Below are positions 33,465 through 45,294 of a stretch of 64,000 nt of DNA, one piece after another (within the stretch, counting starts at the first letter, position 1; the number at the start of each line of letters is the position of its first letter). The stretch is from Mercurialis annua (lineage: Eukaryota; Streptophyta; Magnoliopsida; Malpighiales; Euphorbiaceae). Both the position numbers and the translations under genes were made by a program. A model generated the notes under the pieces. That model worked only from the letters and a program-made list of their open reading frames with translations. It was not told the DNA's origin and did no database searches. The stretch lies in contig NC_065571.1 of NCBI RefSeq assembly GCF_937616625.2, positions 10,108,501 to 10,172,500 of the forward strand, read 5' to 3'.

Positions 33465-33778
33465 GGCAAACCTCATATAGAGGCCCCTCTATTTTATCAT
33501 TTTTGTTCGAAAAGTCCCTACATCAAAATTTGTCACATCCGGGTTCTTATAATTTGCAGAATCACATTTTGATATCCCTTTTTGTTTTTTTTTTCAGTCC
33601 TTCTACTTACAATTTGTGATTTTTCCGGTACACAAAAAATGACTTAAAAGATTATAATTTATAATTTGAAAGATTGGAAGACCAAATAGGTAAGTAGAGG
33701 GACTTTACGAACAAAAAAAATACAGGGGCTACCTAAATAAAAATGATAAAGTAGCGAGGTCTTCGTATGAGTTTTGCC
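33465..33778. mobile_element. Mutator-like MITE, family C (314 bp)
   Basis: The left end GGCAAACCTCATA and the right end (reverse complement GGCAAAACTCATA) continue as inverted repeats through ATCATTTTT for about 55 bp. Flanks ATTTATAAA (33456-33464) and ATTTATAAT (33779-33787) agree at 8 of 9 positions. Confidence 0.78.
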
Positions 33779-34039
33779 ATTTATAATTCGAGTTAGGAAC
33801 TTTTGCTTGTATTGTATTATTTGGTCTACGTACCGAAACTGATAACATTCGAGATTATGCAGATGACTAATTAAATTAAAGCAATTGTATTTGTGAGTTA
33901 AGTATATGTATGAGTTTTATAATATTGAAATTTGTGTAAAAGAAATATTATTCTTAGAGATACTCTATACTCTAAACAAAATTTGGATTTTTTGGAGAAG
34001 ACCATTCTTAGCCCTTGCCTATCTCATCAAATAGGATCT

Positions 34040-34800
34040 GATCTGCTAAGCTTGCAAAGATCAGCAAATAAAGGTTAGGAGGAACTTTCGGTGGGGGGTC
34101 ACCGGATGTTCGCTCCAGTAGGTTTTAGTGAGTGAAAGAAGAAGAGAAATATTAGTGAAAAACGAGAATTACCTAGGGTTTGCATATGAGGCTCCTTTTT
34201 ATAGTTAGGGCTCATGTGCAAACCTTGCCTTGCTGGCAGCCTCTTCTTCTTGTGGTCCCTGTATTCGGTTATGCTCATGTGGCAGGTTCTTCCGCATTTT
34301 GTGCGGTTTGTTAGGTGCGTTAGGTGTAGGGAAAATTCTTTGTGTACTTGTCAAAAGATCTTCCGTGGGGCCAGAATCAGTTACACGTGAGTGTGGATCA
34401 TAGTGGGATCTCAGAGCTCGTCTCACGACCCTCGTTCGGCCGAGTTTCAGTGTTTAGTCAACGGAGCTCGGACGATGTTTTATGCTCGACGTCATCTGAT
34501 GTTTATCCGAGATACCACTTTGTTACACTTGGTTTGCTGACCCCCCCCCCCCCAGGTCACATGGTCGATGAATTAGTCGCGCCAGATCCGACTTGTGATG
34601 GCGGGCATCATAGATGGAGCTGGTGTATACATGTGTTTCTGAATTCGAGCTTCGGGCGAGGTGCTCCGTGTCCGTTGCAACTCAGTGTTCTTTATTGGCA
34701 TCAGGTCGGTGAAATGCTTGACTTAACGATACTTGTTTTTGACGAGGTTGTTACACCCCTACTAATCATTATCACTACGTTATCACTAGTCCCCCCCAGT
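34040..34800 (-). repeat. Gypsy-like LTR remnant
   Basis: GC-richer DNA. Read on the minus strand it has a TATA box (CTATAAAAAGGAGC, about 34191-34204), then a leader-like stretch with TTCACTCACTAAAACC and ACATCCGGTGACCCCCC, the same plan as the LTR at 13386-13978. A run of 13 C lies at 34541-34553. Ends are unresolved. The long frames here are not protein-like. Confidence 0.45.
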
Positions 34801-35857
34801 ATATTATATATTTATGTCCGAGTTGGTGGTGTTTTTCTGGACTGCGAAGTCACGTGGGTGTTGGTTTTTCAAATAAAGTTGCCCATTGTTTGGGACAGCT
34901 CTGACATCGAGCCGTTTGTCAGGCGAGGGGGTAAGCTACTCTTGAGATAAGGTGTTGGGCTTGACAAGACATAACCCTCTGATTGCCTTGCTGACAGTTG
35001 TTGATGAGTTTTTCTATCATGGCGGTTGCTTCTTATCAAAGTTTTTGCGACGTGTCGAGCTGTTACTGTTGGTGCGTTACTCAAGGAGGCGCTTCAATGA
35101 GAGGGGAGAGGAAATTTAAGACGTTTGTCTTTTCATTTTTCCTCTCTTTTCCGTTATAACAACATCTGATTTCAAAAGACTTAAAAACTTTTCGCTTCTC
35201 TCGTTGCTTTCTACTTTCTTCCCAGCGATTGTTCTTAGGTCCTTCTTTGTTTTTCTCTGAAAAAAGTTTCCTGGTTACTCTCATCTGGTTCCTTGATATT
35301 TCTTGCTTTCGCTCAAGGCTTTGTAGGCAGCTTTTGATAAATTCTCAGAGATTTCTTCTTCGTTCGTTTAACAAGTAAGTATTACTGCTTTCTTTTGCTT
35401 TGAGGTTTCTTGTTTTTTCTTTAGTTCTTGTGTTTATCTCTTCGTTATTGCCGTGTTTATCTGTTTTTGCATATTGAAATGTGAGTCGCCTGTTGATCAG
35501 CATGTTACTGTCAGTTGCCTTTTTTTTTTTTAAGCTTTTCAGAAACAGTTTAATGTTTACTTTTTACTTTTTCTAATCATTGTTTGTTTGCTGATTTGTT
35601 GATTTCAATGTGTATTGTTATTGTATGATTCCTGCTCTTTGATTTAGGTCTTAGAATTTTTCAGTGTTTGGCGTGTTTTTTGTATCAATGGATGATTTTC
35701 TGAAAATTGATCCTTTTTTTGCGTATGGAAAGTGAATTTCCTGGAAATTCACCTTCGTGTTCTTCGTGTTATGGTTGTTCACCTCTCTAGATTTCTTTAA
35801 TCTTTAAATTTAATTTTCTGTAAGTTTTCTCTATTAATCATTATCACTACATTATCA
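34759..35857. repeat. 1.1-kb segment between 27-bp direct repeats
   Basis: CTACTAATCATTATCACTAC (34759) recurs as CTATTAATCATTATCACTAC (35831), followed by (A/G)TTATCA in both. The enclosed DNA includes a pyrimidine-rich leader-like tract (35100-35370) ending in a donor-like AACAAG/TAAGT. It could be a retroelement leader or a recombination product; no protein. Confidence 0.4.
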
Positions 35858-36447
35858 GTCATCATTTTGAGCTTTAAGTAATCTATTTGGAATTTGACAT
35901 ATTCAAAGAATAAAATCTTTTCTTAATTGTAGATTGGTTTAAAATAGTAATGCTATTTAATTCAATAATTTTGTATCAATTTATCATATAATACTAAATA
36001 ATTGATATATTTTAATTTTAGATCATACACTTGTAATGGCAAAAAGAATAATGATCTATCATATGGAATTAAATTATTGATTTAGTTTAACATATATTGG
36101 ATTATCAAAGGATTCGAAAGGTAATTTTTGATTTGAAATAATGGCAATTATTTAAAGATTAACAAATAACAAAAGGCTAAAAGAAATGATATATCCATCA
36201 TTCTGTTGTTATCACTATAGTTAGTGGATTTGTTGATGCTATTGTCTTCACATTCAAGTGGGTGACCCATACTTCTGCCTAAAATGAAGTTCATGACACT
36301 AAAGATTTGTTTATGTAAGGAATAACATGTGCTTAAATTCCATAACTTTTCATGCTAAGATACAATGATCAAATGAATTGGGAAAATATGTATAACTTTC
36401 AGTATTTAACATTGCCCAAATGTAAATATAAAATCATAAATTGAAAA
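35858..36447. other. AT-rich intergenic DNA
   Basis: Nothing identifiable. Confidence 0.55.
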
Positions 36448-36813
36448 CAGGGCCGGCCTTAGATAAGATGAAACCCTAGGCGACTTTTTTGGACTACTTA
36501 TTAAAAAATCTACTTTCGTTGAAGTATTTACAAAAAAGCTTGTTTTATTTTTTCATAACAATACGTTCATTTTTCACTTTTTATTTTTATAAAAATACAT
36601 TTTAAATATATTGTTGATAAATTTTTAAAAAGTACATTTGAAGAAAAAAAAGTATTATTATGAAAAATTTAAATAAAGTATATATATATCTGTTTTTTTA
36701 TTAAATAGATAAATACATATAAATTAGACCCTAGACGATAAAAATGTATAAATTAAATATTATTTTAGTTGGTATTAGTCAGAAACTACACGTATTATTA
36801 AAAGGCCCAATAA

Positions 36814-36856
<43 letters not shown>

Positions 36857-37149
36857 GGTTTAGTATATATAATTTTTAAAGGACCTAAGATAAATGTGGG
36901 ACCCTTTAAAATTTAAAACTCTAATTATTTAAACTATATAATTAATTTTTAACATAAAAAATTTAATATTTATAAATAAAAAATTCAAAAACTACATAAT
37001 TTTAATGATTTAATATATATATTTTTTAAATATTTAATATTTTTTGAAGGACCCCATATTTATATGGGGCCCTTTAAAATTTGGAGGCCCTAGACATAGG
37101 CTTTAGTGGCCTATGCCTAAGGCCGAGCCTGATTCTAAGGCCGGGCCTG
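36448..37149. mobile_element. hAT-type MITE (702 bp)
   Basis: Starts CAGGGCCGGCCTTAG; the right end reads (reverse complement) CAGGCCCGGCCTTAG. Flanks ATTGAAAA (36440-36447) and AGTGAAAA (37150-37157) agree at 7 of 8 positions, the TSD length of hAT elements. The right terminus occurs twice in a row (TAAGGCCGAGCCTGA and TAAGGCCGGGCCTGA). A (TA)n tract of about 33 bp lies near 36819-36851. Confidence 0.82.
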
Positions 37150-37636
37150 AGTGAAAATAGTATCGAAAAAATCTTAAATTTTGAAACATTTCAAAAAATG
37201 ACGTTATTGTGAGAGCAATTACTCATAGGAATTGAGTATGATTTTTTATTTTGATCAAAATTATTGAAATAAAAGAAGTAATTTCAGATTAAAACAGAAA
37301 TAGAACTATATAAAATAATTTTTTTATTCAATTTTTATTAATTATAATTTTAAAAATAATATCAATCTTATTTAAGTATACTTAATTTTCAAGCGTTTGA
37401 AGTATACAGATTAGGAGTTACTTGACCTAATTTAAGAGAGTTTAGGATCTAATTGACTTAAAAGGTTAAAAATAATTTATTAGGCCATGAAATACAAATT
37501 TAAAGATTCTTATTGATTAAAAAAATTAAAAATAACTTATGACCTTAAATTTAAAAATTTAATTGACTAAAAAATGATAAAAAAAACTAATTTGATTCCG
37601 AGATACAAATTGGTTGACCTTTTGTTATTTTTAAAA
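37150..37636. other. AT-rich intergenic DNA
   Basis: Short diverged direct repeats around TTTAAAGATT / AATTGACTAAAAA occur, but there is no gene or bounded element. Confidence 0.5.
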
Positions 37637-38018
37637 GGCATAATTACTTAAAAAAAATCCTACCTTAAACTTTTTTTTCGTCTATACCCTAATTTTATAA
37701 AAAAGTCACTTGTATCCAATTTTAGATTTTTAGATTTCATCTCTACCCAATACAAAAATATAAATGATAATTTAATAAATTAAAAGATAAAAAATTAAAA
37801 ACGATTAAATAAAAGATTATATCATACGTCTAATTAGTATTTACATATAAATTGAAGGATTATTTTAAACTTTTTTTTCAAGTGAAAAGAGACAATTTTA
37901 GTACTTTGGGTAAAAATGAAACCTAAAAATTTAAAATTAGGTACAAATAATTTTTTTTTACAAAGTCAGGTATAAACGGAAAAAAATTTAAGGTGGAGTT
38001 TTTTTAAGTAATTAAGCT
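37637..38018. mobile_element. Mutator-like MITE, family A copy 4 (382 bp)
   Basis: Left end GGCATAATT, right end AATTAAGCT, with inverted arms sharing TCGTCTATACC and GTACAAAT-type words with the other copies. The 9-mers TTTTTAAAA at 37628-37636 and 38019-38027 are identical. No GC-rich core. Confidence 0.8.
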
Positions 38019-38311
38019 TTTTTAAAATCAAAGGATATTTTGATCATTTCTCATATACCCGTACTAAATGGCAAAATTGTAAAGTGAAGAATGGAAGTGG
38101 GAAGCGCACATTAGGCTCCAATGGCCTCCAATAGTGAGGCTACCTATTATAATAGTACACCAACGAATCAATTCAATTAGTATTTTTTAGTAATCAGTTG
38201 CCACTTCCCATTTATTGACTGAATAGTGTTAGTTTTAAACTACCATATTCAAAACCCTCTCAATTCTTTGACCTTTTAATTTACCCACAACCCATTTCTT
38301 TTCTGCTTTTA

Positions 38312-38319
38312 TATATAAA
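38312..38319 (+). promoter_or_regulatory. Probable TATA box of GONST1
   Basis: TATATAAA in a CT-rich context, about 110 bp before a donor-like AAAGG/GTATG at 38430-38431. It would place a 5'-UTR exon at roughly 38345-38430, spliced to the acceptor at 39918-39919. The UTR structure is inference. Confidence 0.5.
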
Positions 38320-39925
38320 TGGATTAAGCAACCGTCTTTTTGAGTTTCTAATAGCAACCCACAAATTCTTTTCACTGATCTTGTACAATCACACCATCAA
38401 ATCCTTCAATTTCATAGTTTTTGATAAAGGGTATGAACTTTTTTTCCTTGTCTTGTTTAATGCTACTTTTTATTATTGGTTTTGATTCTAATTCTTTGTT
38501 TTTGATTTGATGGGTATTTGTAGGAATGCATCCAAGTTGACTATATATTGAACTATAGAAAGATTAAATCAAGTCTTGATAAGTTCATTTATAAGCTTTT
38601 TTTTCAGGTATGTGTTCTTTATATGCTGTTAAAAGTTAATGGTGTGAGCATGTTCGGTCTCGAGCTCGTTGTGATTAAATTTTGTTCAGATGTTCCTTTA
38701 TGTGATGGGTTTAATGAAGTTTTAGAGTTCTTTTGCTTGGCTTCATTTCTGTAAGCTATTTGGTTAGCTGTACTGGTAGCTAATCTTGGAAGATTTACAT
38801 GTTTGACTTGTGTGTATTAGTTGATTGACTATATCTCTATTTTAGTTGAATCTTACTTGAGTCTTCCATGTGATTCCTTTTCTATGGACAACTTGTAGGC
38901 CATATGGGTAAAGAGCTTTACGATAAAATGTGGGTAGCCGGCGGCATCAGTTTCATACCTAAGTTACAAATTGCAAATTGCAGTTAATCGTAGATGATAT
39001 GTGTTATATAAGAAGCGCCATTACATAATTTACCATAACAACTGTCAACGAACTATGCTTTTATTAAAACAAATCTAGAGTTTGGATCTGTAGATGTTAG
39101 TCCCTTTCCCAATTCGGGTAGATCTTTCAAAGACAGGGTGATGAAGGAAATGAAAGGGGCAAAGAGCAAAACATCCTCTGTAGGTTCTCGTTGTGTTGCT
39201 AATTCTTCTACTAGCTTTTGACATAGGCTGTCCTGTCATTGCTCTTTGGCGCTAGTGAAACTCTACATCCTCTTTGAAATCAATTATTTTACATCATATC
39301 ATCAACTGAAGGAAAGTTAAGTTATGATGACAAACAGGAGGAAAAACAAACTTTGGATAGTGGATGTTGGAGATTTTTCAAAAAGCTAAGAGAAGTTATA
39401 TTCTGATAAAAAAACATCAGACATTGCATCTAATGAACAGGAGTAATGTATATCTAACACATTGTAATTTGATATTTGTTGTGAGGAGTTGGATGCTGAT
39501 TGTCCTTTGAGCTAACTGCTCATACTTAGATTCATACTATTCTCTGTCCTTTTTAACAGATTGTTGAGTGGTGATTCCATCCAAAATGCTGACCATTTAA
39601 TTGGACAGCTACAATGCGTAAAAACAATGTTAATGTTTTGCTTTTCATAAACTACAGAGCCCATAAAGCTTAGAGTTTTTTTTTTTTTTTGCATATGTCC
39701 TACATGTTTTTAAGAGCTTTACTGTGGCCCATGAAAAATTAGTGGAATGCTTCTTCTTATCAATTTAGTGATGCTAGGCATGTATTCTTGTTATTTCTGC
39801 ACCCTCTATGTTTCCCCAGTTTTTTTGCAGTTTTAATTTTGGGTAAAATCACTCTTGTTGTCTATACTCTATTTTGAAAGTCTTTGTCATTGTGTTTTCC
39901 TGATGGTTCCTGCTAACAGATCATC

Positions 39926-42900
39926 ATGGAGGACACAAGTACAGTTAGCCGAAGCGGAGATAGAGGACTCAAACTTCATGAAACAAATGTAGTAGTAGAG
40001 CAGATATCTAGTCCATTAAGAAAAGATGTAGTTAACAGGTATCATTTATTTTAGTTAATTAATTGTCCAGTAAGAAAATAATACCCTGTGATATGTTATA
40101 GTAAGGTTTAATCTTTCACATAAGCTTGTTTGATGATATTTAGTTCATGTTTAGTACTCTTAACAATCTTTACCTATTTTGTTGTTTCCTTTGACATGAT
40201 TTGGTTGCGGTCAATAAGCTGTTGTTTGAGACAACCAAATCCAGATGCCCTTTGCTTATAGTGTAATTAGTTATTACTATCTCAAGTAGCCTGAGTTAAG
40301 TTTCATGGTGTTCAAATTACATCCATCTTTTTTCTAATCGTGCTTCAGTTTTAACACCAAGTGCAAAACGTTTTCAAACATGTTAAATTATCTTTTCCAA
40401 GATTTTGGATTTGTTAGAATCATTGTGTGGATAACCAAAATAAAATTTAGTACAATGTTTCTCAATGAATGTCATTATACAATTTTTGATATAGCTATAC
40501 TAATTGTTTGGATAAAAAGATGAAAATCTATTTTGTAAGTGAATGTCCTTTGCTACTGTTGATATGTTAATATAACCGTTTTGATAGGAATAGGGAAATT
40601 TTCAAGGGATTAGAGTTACAAATTTACAAAGTCAAGGGGTAACGGAGGGTATTTTATTTTCTAGTTTCTATACCTTTTTGGGCATTTTTAAAGGTGAGGG
40701 TATAAAAAGAAAGTGAGTATATGTTCCACAAAACTATCCAGTTGTTTCCTTAATATTAGATGTGATCCATGAGTCCGTGATATTTGTTAAGGTCTAGTGT
40801 CTTCATACTTGAAATAGCTCTTACAATTTTGTTTGTCTGTGTATGTAAATAATATTTAGCAGGCACTGATGAACCTGAATTACAGCCATTAGGCACTGTT
40901 TAATTTTGTTCTATTTACATTCAGGTCGTCTTTTACAATGAGGTCTCATGAAAATGATGAAATTGACCTGGAAGGTGCAAAGTTGGAAAAGGACAGAGAT
41001 AAGACAACACGTAGTAATAGAGCTTTTAAAATACAAAATAAGGCCTTATTATCTGGCTTTGCATATTGCATTTCCTCCTGCAGCATGATTCTTGTGAATA
41101 AATTTGTACTTTCCAGCTATGATTTTAATGCTGGGATATCTTTGATGTTGTACCAGGTAATTTTCCGTAGTTGTGGATGAATATTTTTTATAATTTCGTT
41201 AATGATATGATATCTTTTTTATATTTCACATAATGCCATTTAGTACAAGATATGGAGAACAAATTGTATAAAGTATCTCAATGGTGGACTTTTTATTTAT
41301 TTGCAGAACTTTATCTCAGTAATTATCGTGTCATCATTGAGTTTTCTGGGCATAGTATCAACTGAGCCACTGACGTGGCGTTTGATCAAAGTCTGGTTGC
41401 CTGTGAATGTTATATTTGTTGGGATGCTTGTTACTAGCATGTTCAGGTATGATAATTTTATCTTTTTATTTGCCATTCTTTAGATTTCAGAGTGCCCCAG
41501 TAAAACTTTATATGGTCTTTAAAAACATCCTAAAAAACTTAAAATTTAAATTTTAGCACTTGATCTTTTCTATTTTATCATCTTACAATAATCTGGCCGG
41601 TGGTTTCTGCAGTTTGAAATATATTAATGTAGCCATGGTCACAGTTCTGAAGAATGTTACTAATGTAATAACTGCCGTTGGTGAAATGTATCTATTCAAT
41701 AAGCACCATGACAACAGAGTATGGACTGCTTTGTTTTTAATGGTAAGTTCTATTTTTTTGTTCGCAGAGAAAATATGATTTATGTTGTAGTTCGTAATTC
41801 TCTTAATTTATTTTATTGTTGTCAACAGTCATTGTACTTGGGCATAAGGCTTCATTGAGTTGAGTTGTAGTATATCAGTCTTTGTTATTTTGGTTCTTAA
41901 ACAGTGCTTTCTTTATTGTGTATGTGCTTTGTTTGAGATGGAGATTTTTTATAAATAATAAACAGTCAGTAAATGAGTTAAGTTTGAAGAAAAATATCTC
42001 TTTTACTTTTACAGATAATTTCAGCAATTTCTGGAGGGATTACGGATCTGTCTTTTCACGCCATAGGCTATGCATGGCAGCTTACCAATTGTTTTCTAAC
42101 TGCATCTTATTCTGTAAGTACAAAATTTAGGACTTCAATATTATCTGTCCTGCAATTTGGCTCCTACTCTCTTCACAGTCCTAATATCTTAAGATTTTTT
42201 CCATCATCATGTGTCCTGCTCTTTGAAGTTCCGTAAACAACCACTAAATTTCATTATTGAAAAGTCAAGCTTTTAAAACAAGGCTTTTGAGGAACTGACT
42301 ATGTGAAAAGTGCAAAAGTCCTGTTAAAAGATCCACACTTGATTTTTTGGATTATTACCTGGCTACTTGCGGTATTTATTATTCCTTTTTGTAGGCCAAA
42401 TTTCAATTCTTAGGCTTGGAGACTTGGTAACTGTTGCTGCAATTTCAAAACCTTACCGAGGATAAACCTTAATAGTTGTTGATTGTATTTTAGGCCTTAA
42501 AAGAGATTGATGCATAGAAATTTTTATTTCATCCATCCATTCAGTCGATTTATGTTTTCTCCAACCATCTCATTAACTTTAGTTGCACTCGAACTCTTCA
42601 ACAGCAGGTGATAAATTGTGCATTTTCTTTATTTTCTTGGTGCAGCTGACTTTACGTAGGGTCATGGATACTGCAAAGCAAGTCACTAAATCTGGCAACT
42701 TGAATGAGTTCTCCATGGTTTTGCTAAATAACACTTTATCATTGCCTTTAGGCATTATTCTTATTTTCATTTTCAATGAGGTGGAATATCTTTATACAAC
42801 GTGAGTTCTCTTTTCCCCATTTCATTTTTTCCTTATTGATTTAATTTAATGCAGCATTTGGTGCCTGCTTAATTTATTGCAATAAAAATGTGGATTTTTA

Positions 42901-43957
42901 AGTCCTTATATGATATGTGTTGATATCCAAATGGTATTCTTAGCACCTAATAGCTATCGGTTAGCGCCATCCTCTTTTCTCAGCTGATTCCCCAATCCAT
43001 TTCACTAAAGTTCATTTTTTTTTCTTTAGTTGCTATATAGCCTACAGCATCTCACTGCCACTGCCCATAATTTTTTCTGTCTGCCCTAACCTTCTTATCG
43101 TAGTAATTCGAAAATTTCTTTTCCTGGGGGCAATGACCGATTCTGTGTCTATGTATTAGGGAATTGGAAATGCTGAAATGAGAAACACCGAAACAGAAAA
43201 CAGTGAAATGATATTTTCGATAAAAAAATATTATAAATAGAGTTTTGGAGCTTCAAAAGCATTTCTGAACAAAAATGAAATTCCAAAATGTTGGGCTCTA
43301 CAAGTTTATGTGAATCATAGCTGTATGTCCATCTTTTTTATATTTTATTTCGTAGGGGTATGAGAAAGGTGCTTGAGTTTATACATTTCTCTTATTGGTA
43401 ACTTGATCATGAATTTAAATTTACAGTTTCTTCCTGTAATTTTTTTGTTATTAGCTCATGAAGCTAGACATTGTTTTGACAGACCGCTCTTGAGGTTACC
43501 CGTCTTCTGGCTGGTAATAACTCTAAGTGGATTCTTAGGTCTAGCAATCAGCTTCACTTCTATGTGGTTTCTTCATCAAACTAGCGCTACCACATACAGG
43601 TATATGATTAAAATGGTTGATTACTAATCCTTGGAAGAATTTATTGTTGGATTCTCATTCCTGATTTGCAATGTGCAGCCTTGTGGGATCACTCAACAAG
43701 ATTCCTCTGTCTATCACTGGCATAGTTCTGTTCAAAGTACCTACCAGTTTGGAAAATTCCGCTAGCATCTTCTTCGGTATGTTCTCATCCAGACTTCACA
43801 TATTCGTGTGTATCCATAATATACATCCCAATTCATCTTCTGTATTTTGAATGCGCATTTGGATCACATTGTCTTGTACTAAAACAAAGAATCAAATCGC
43901 GTAGGTTTATTAGCCGGAATATTTTTCGCACGAGCCAAAATGCGGGAGAGATCATAG
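39926..43957 (+). CDS. GONST1: GONST1-type Golgi GDP-sugar transporter, 9 coding exons, 378 aa
   Basis: Exons by GT..AG sites: 39926-40038, 40925-41156, 41307-41446, 41613-41742, 42015-42113, 42646-42800, 43483-43599, 43679-43776, 43905-43957. They total 1137 bp with all phases matching and a TAG stop. GONST1 carries GDP-sugars (GDP-mannose) from cytosol to Golgi lumen, where they serve glycosyltransferases, notably sphingolipid mannosylation. The product follows Arabidopsis GONST1 as remembered from FAYCISSCSMILVNKFVLSS to the end: hydrophobic helices of the NST/DMT fold, KYINVAMVTVLKNVTNV in exon 4, LLNN (264-267), the nucleotide-sugar motif GSLNK (332-336), and a cytosolic basic tail ARAKMRERS. 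Oddity: Arabidopsis GONST1 starts at the equivalent of Met43 (40938), so 42 extra N-terminal residues come from an extra exon; translation might begin at either ATG. A 5'-UTR intron is likely upstream. Confidence 0.93.
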
Positions 43958-44286
43958 GCCCGACTATTCTAACTAACATGATAAGACTACGCGTCTGGAT
44001 GAACTTCATTTGCAGAACTTCATAGCAGTTGATGTAGTTATTCTGGACAGAGGGAAATAGACAATGCATTCGGGTGGTACTAAAATTCCATTGCTGAGCA
44101 GTAATGCTGCGGCACCAGTCTATACAGTTTTGTTGTATTTGAAAATGCTGCCACTGAAATTTGCATTTTTCACTGGGAAGCTCATGTTTTTAATATGTAT
44201 GATTATGAGGTGTTTTAGGGGTGTTATGTATCATGGTCATATGATTAATTTATGCAAACCGATTGCTAATTTAATTATTATCTGTA
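43958..44286 (+). other. GONST1 3' UTR and flank
   Basis: Non-coding DNA between the stop codon and the first Helitron. Short frames here are chance. No clear polyadenylation signal could be fixed. Confidence 0.5.
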
Positions 44287-45294
44287 CTAGTCGTAAGTCC
44301 GCGTATTTACGCGGAATCAAATTAATATTTATTTAGATAATAAATTTAGTAGAAAATATATATATAGAAAAACATAAAAAAAAGAAAATCAGATACAAAC
44401 TAATAAAATTAAAATCTATTTTAATGTTAGTAATAAATTATTTGAAAGTATTGATTATATCTAATATTAACACTCTTTTATTAATAATTTTTATATTAGA
44501 TAAAAATCAAATAAATTATAGTATTTAATTATTAAAAGTTTAATAAATATTTGATATAAAATTTTAGCTTTTCAAAATTCTAGGTTAACTTATTTTTAAT
44601 GATAAATATTCAATAAAATAACTTGTAGAGATTAAAAGTTAATATATATTAGAACACCATGATGCATTAATACATATGCCGGTGTTTAAGAAATCAGCTA
44701 CAAATAATTAAAAATAGGGCGAAATAAAAAGAAAAAGAAGATAAATTTAATTTTATAGATTAATAAATTTACATCAATTACAAACTCAATAAGATAACAG
44801 AACTAAATTGAGTATTTTTGGAAAGGTGAAAACTTACACATACATCTTACCAAATTCAAAATGTTAATCAATCTATACAGCAATATATATAATTTATGTT
44901 CAACATGACTAAGATTAAATTTTAATATCACAATCTGCGAGTGGAAGTGGACGCTGGGTATAAGCCCCAAGACAACCATTCACTTGTTTAAGTGAATTAG
45001 AAATAATCAAATTGAAAAAGTTTAGAACAAATCGAGAGAAGTTTATAAAGTACAAATCAGAAATTGGGAGAAGTTCCTATACTAATAGGATTGGATGTCC
45101 CGGATGAATATAAATACTCTAAACGTAGTAATTCTAGAATAAAAAAGATAAATATTAAAGATAAATAGCTTAAAAAATCTCATTAAAAATAATAAAAATA
45201 AAATTAGTATTTTAATAAAAGTGGAAACTATGAGAATGCTCTATTTGGTAGAATCAATGAGAGGGCTCCGTTGGTCCTCTCAATTATATAAGTA
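44287..45294 (-). mobile_element. Helitron 1 of the array (1.0 kb)
   Basis: On the minus strand the 3' end is hairpin CCGCGTAAATACGCGG, then ACTTACGACTAG, followed by T, the Helitron CTRR end with its subterminal hairpin. The 5' side is ACTTATATAATTGAGAGGAC. No Rep/helicase coding region. It abuts Helitron 2. Confidence 0.8.

Noticed and set aside
34342..34950. 202-codon frame
   Set aside because: Runs through LTR-like DNA and the 13-C run; composition not protein-like and no motif.
44064..44336. 90-codon frame after GONST1
   Set aside because: Lies in the 3' UTR and crosses into Helitron 1; no similarity to any family known to me.
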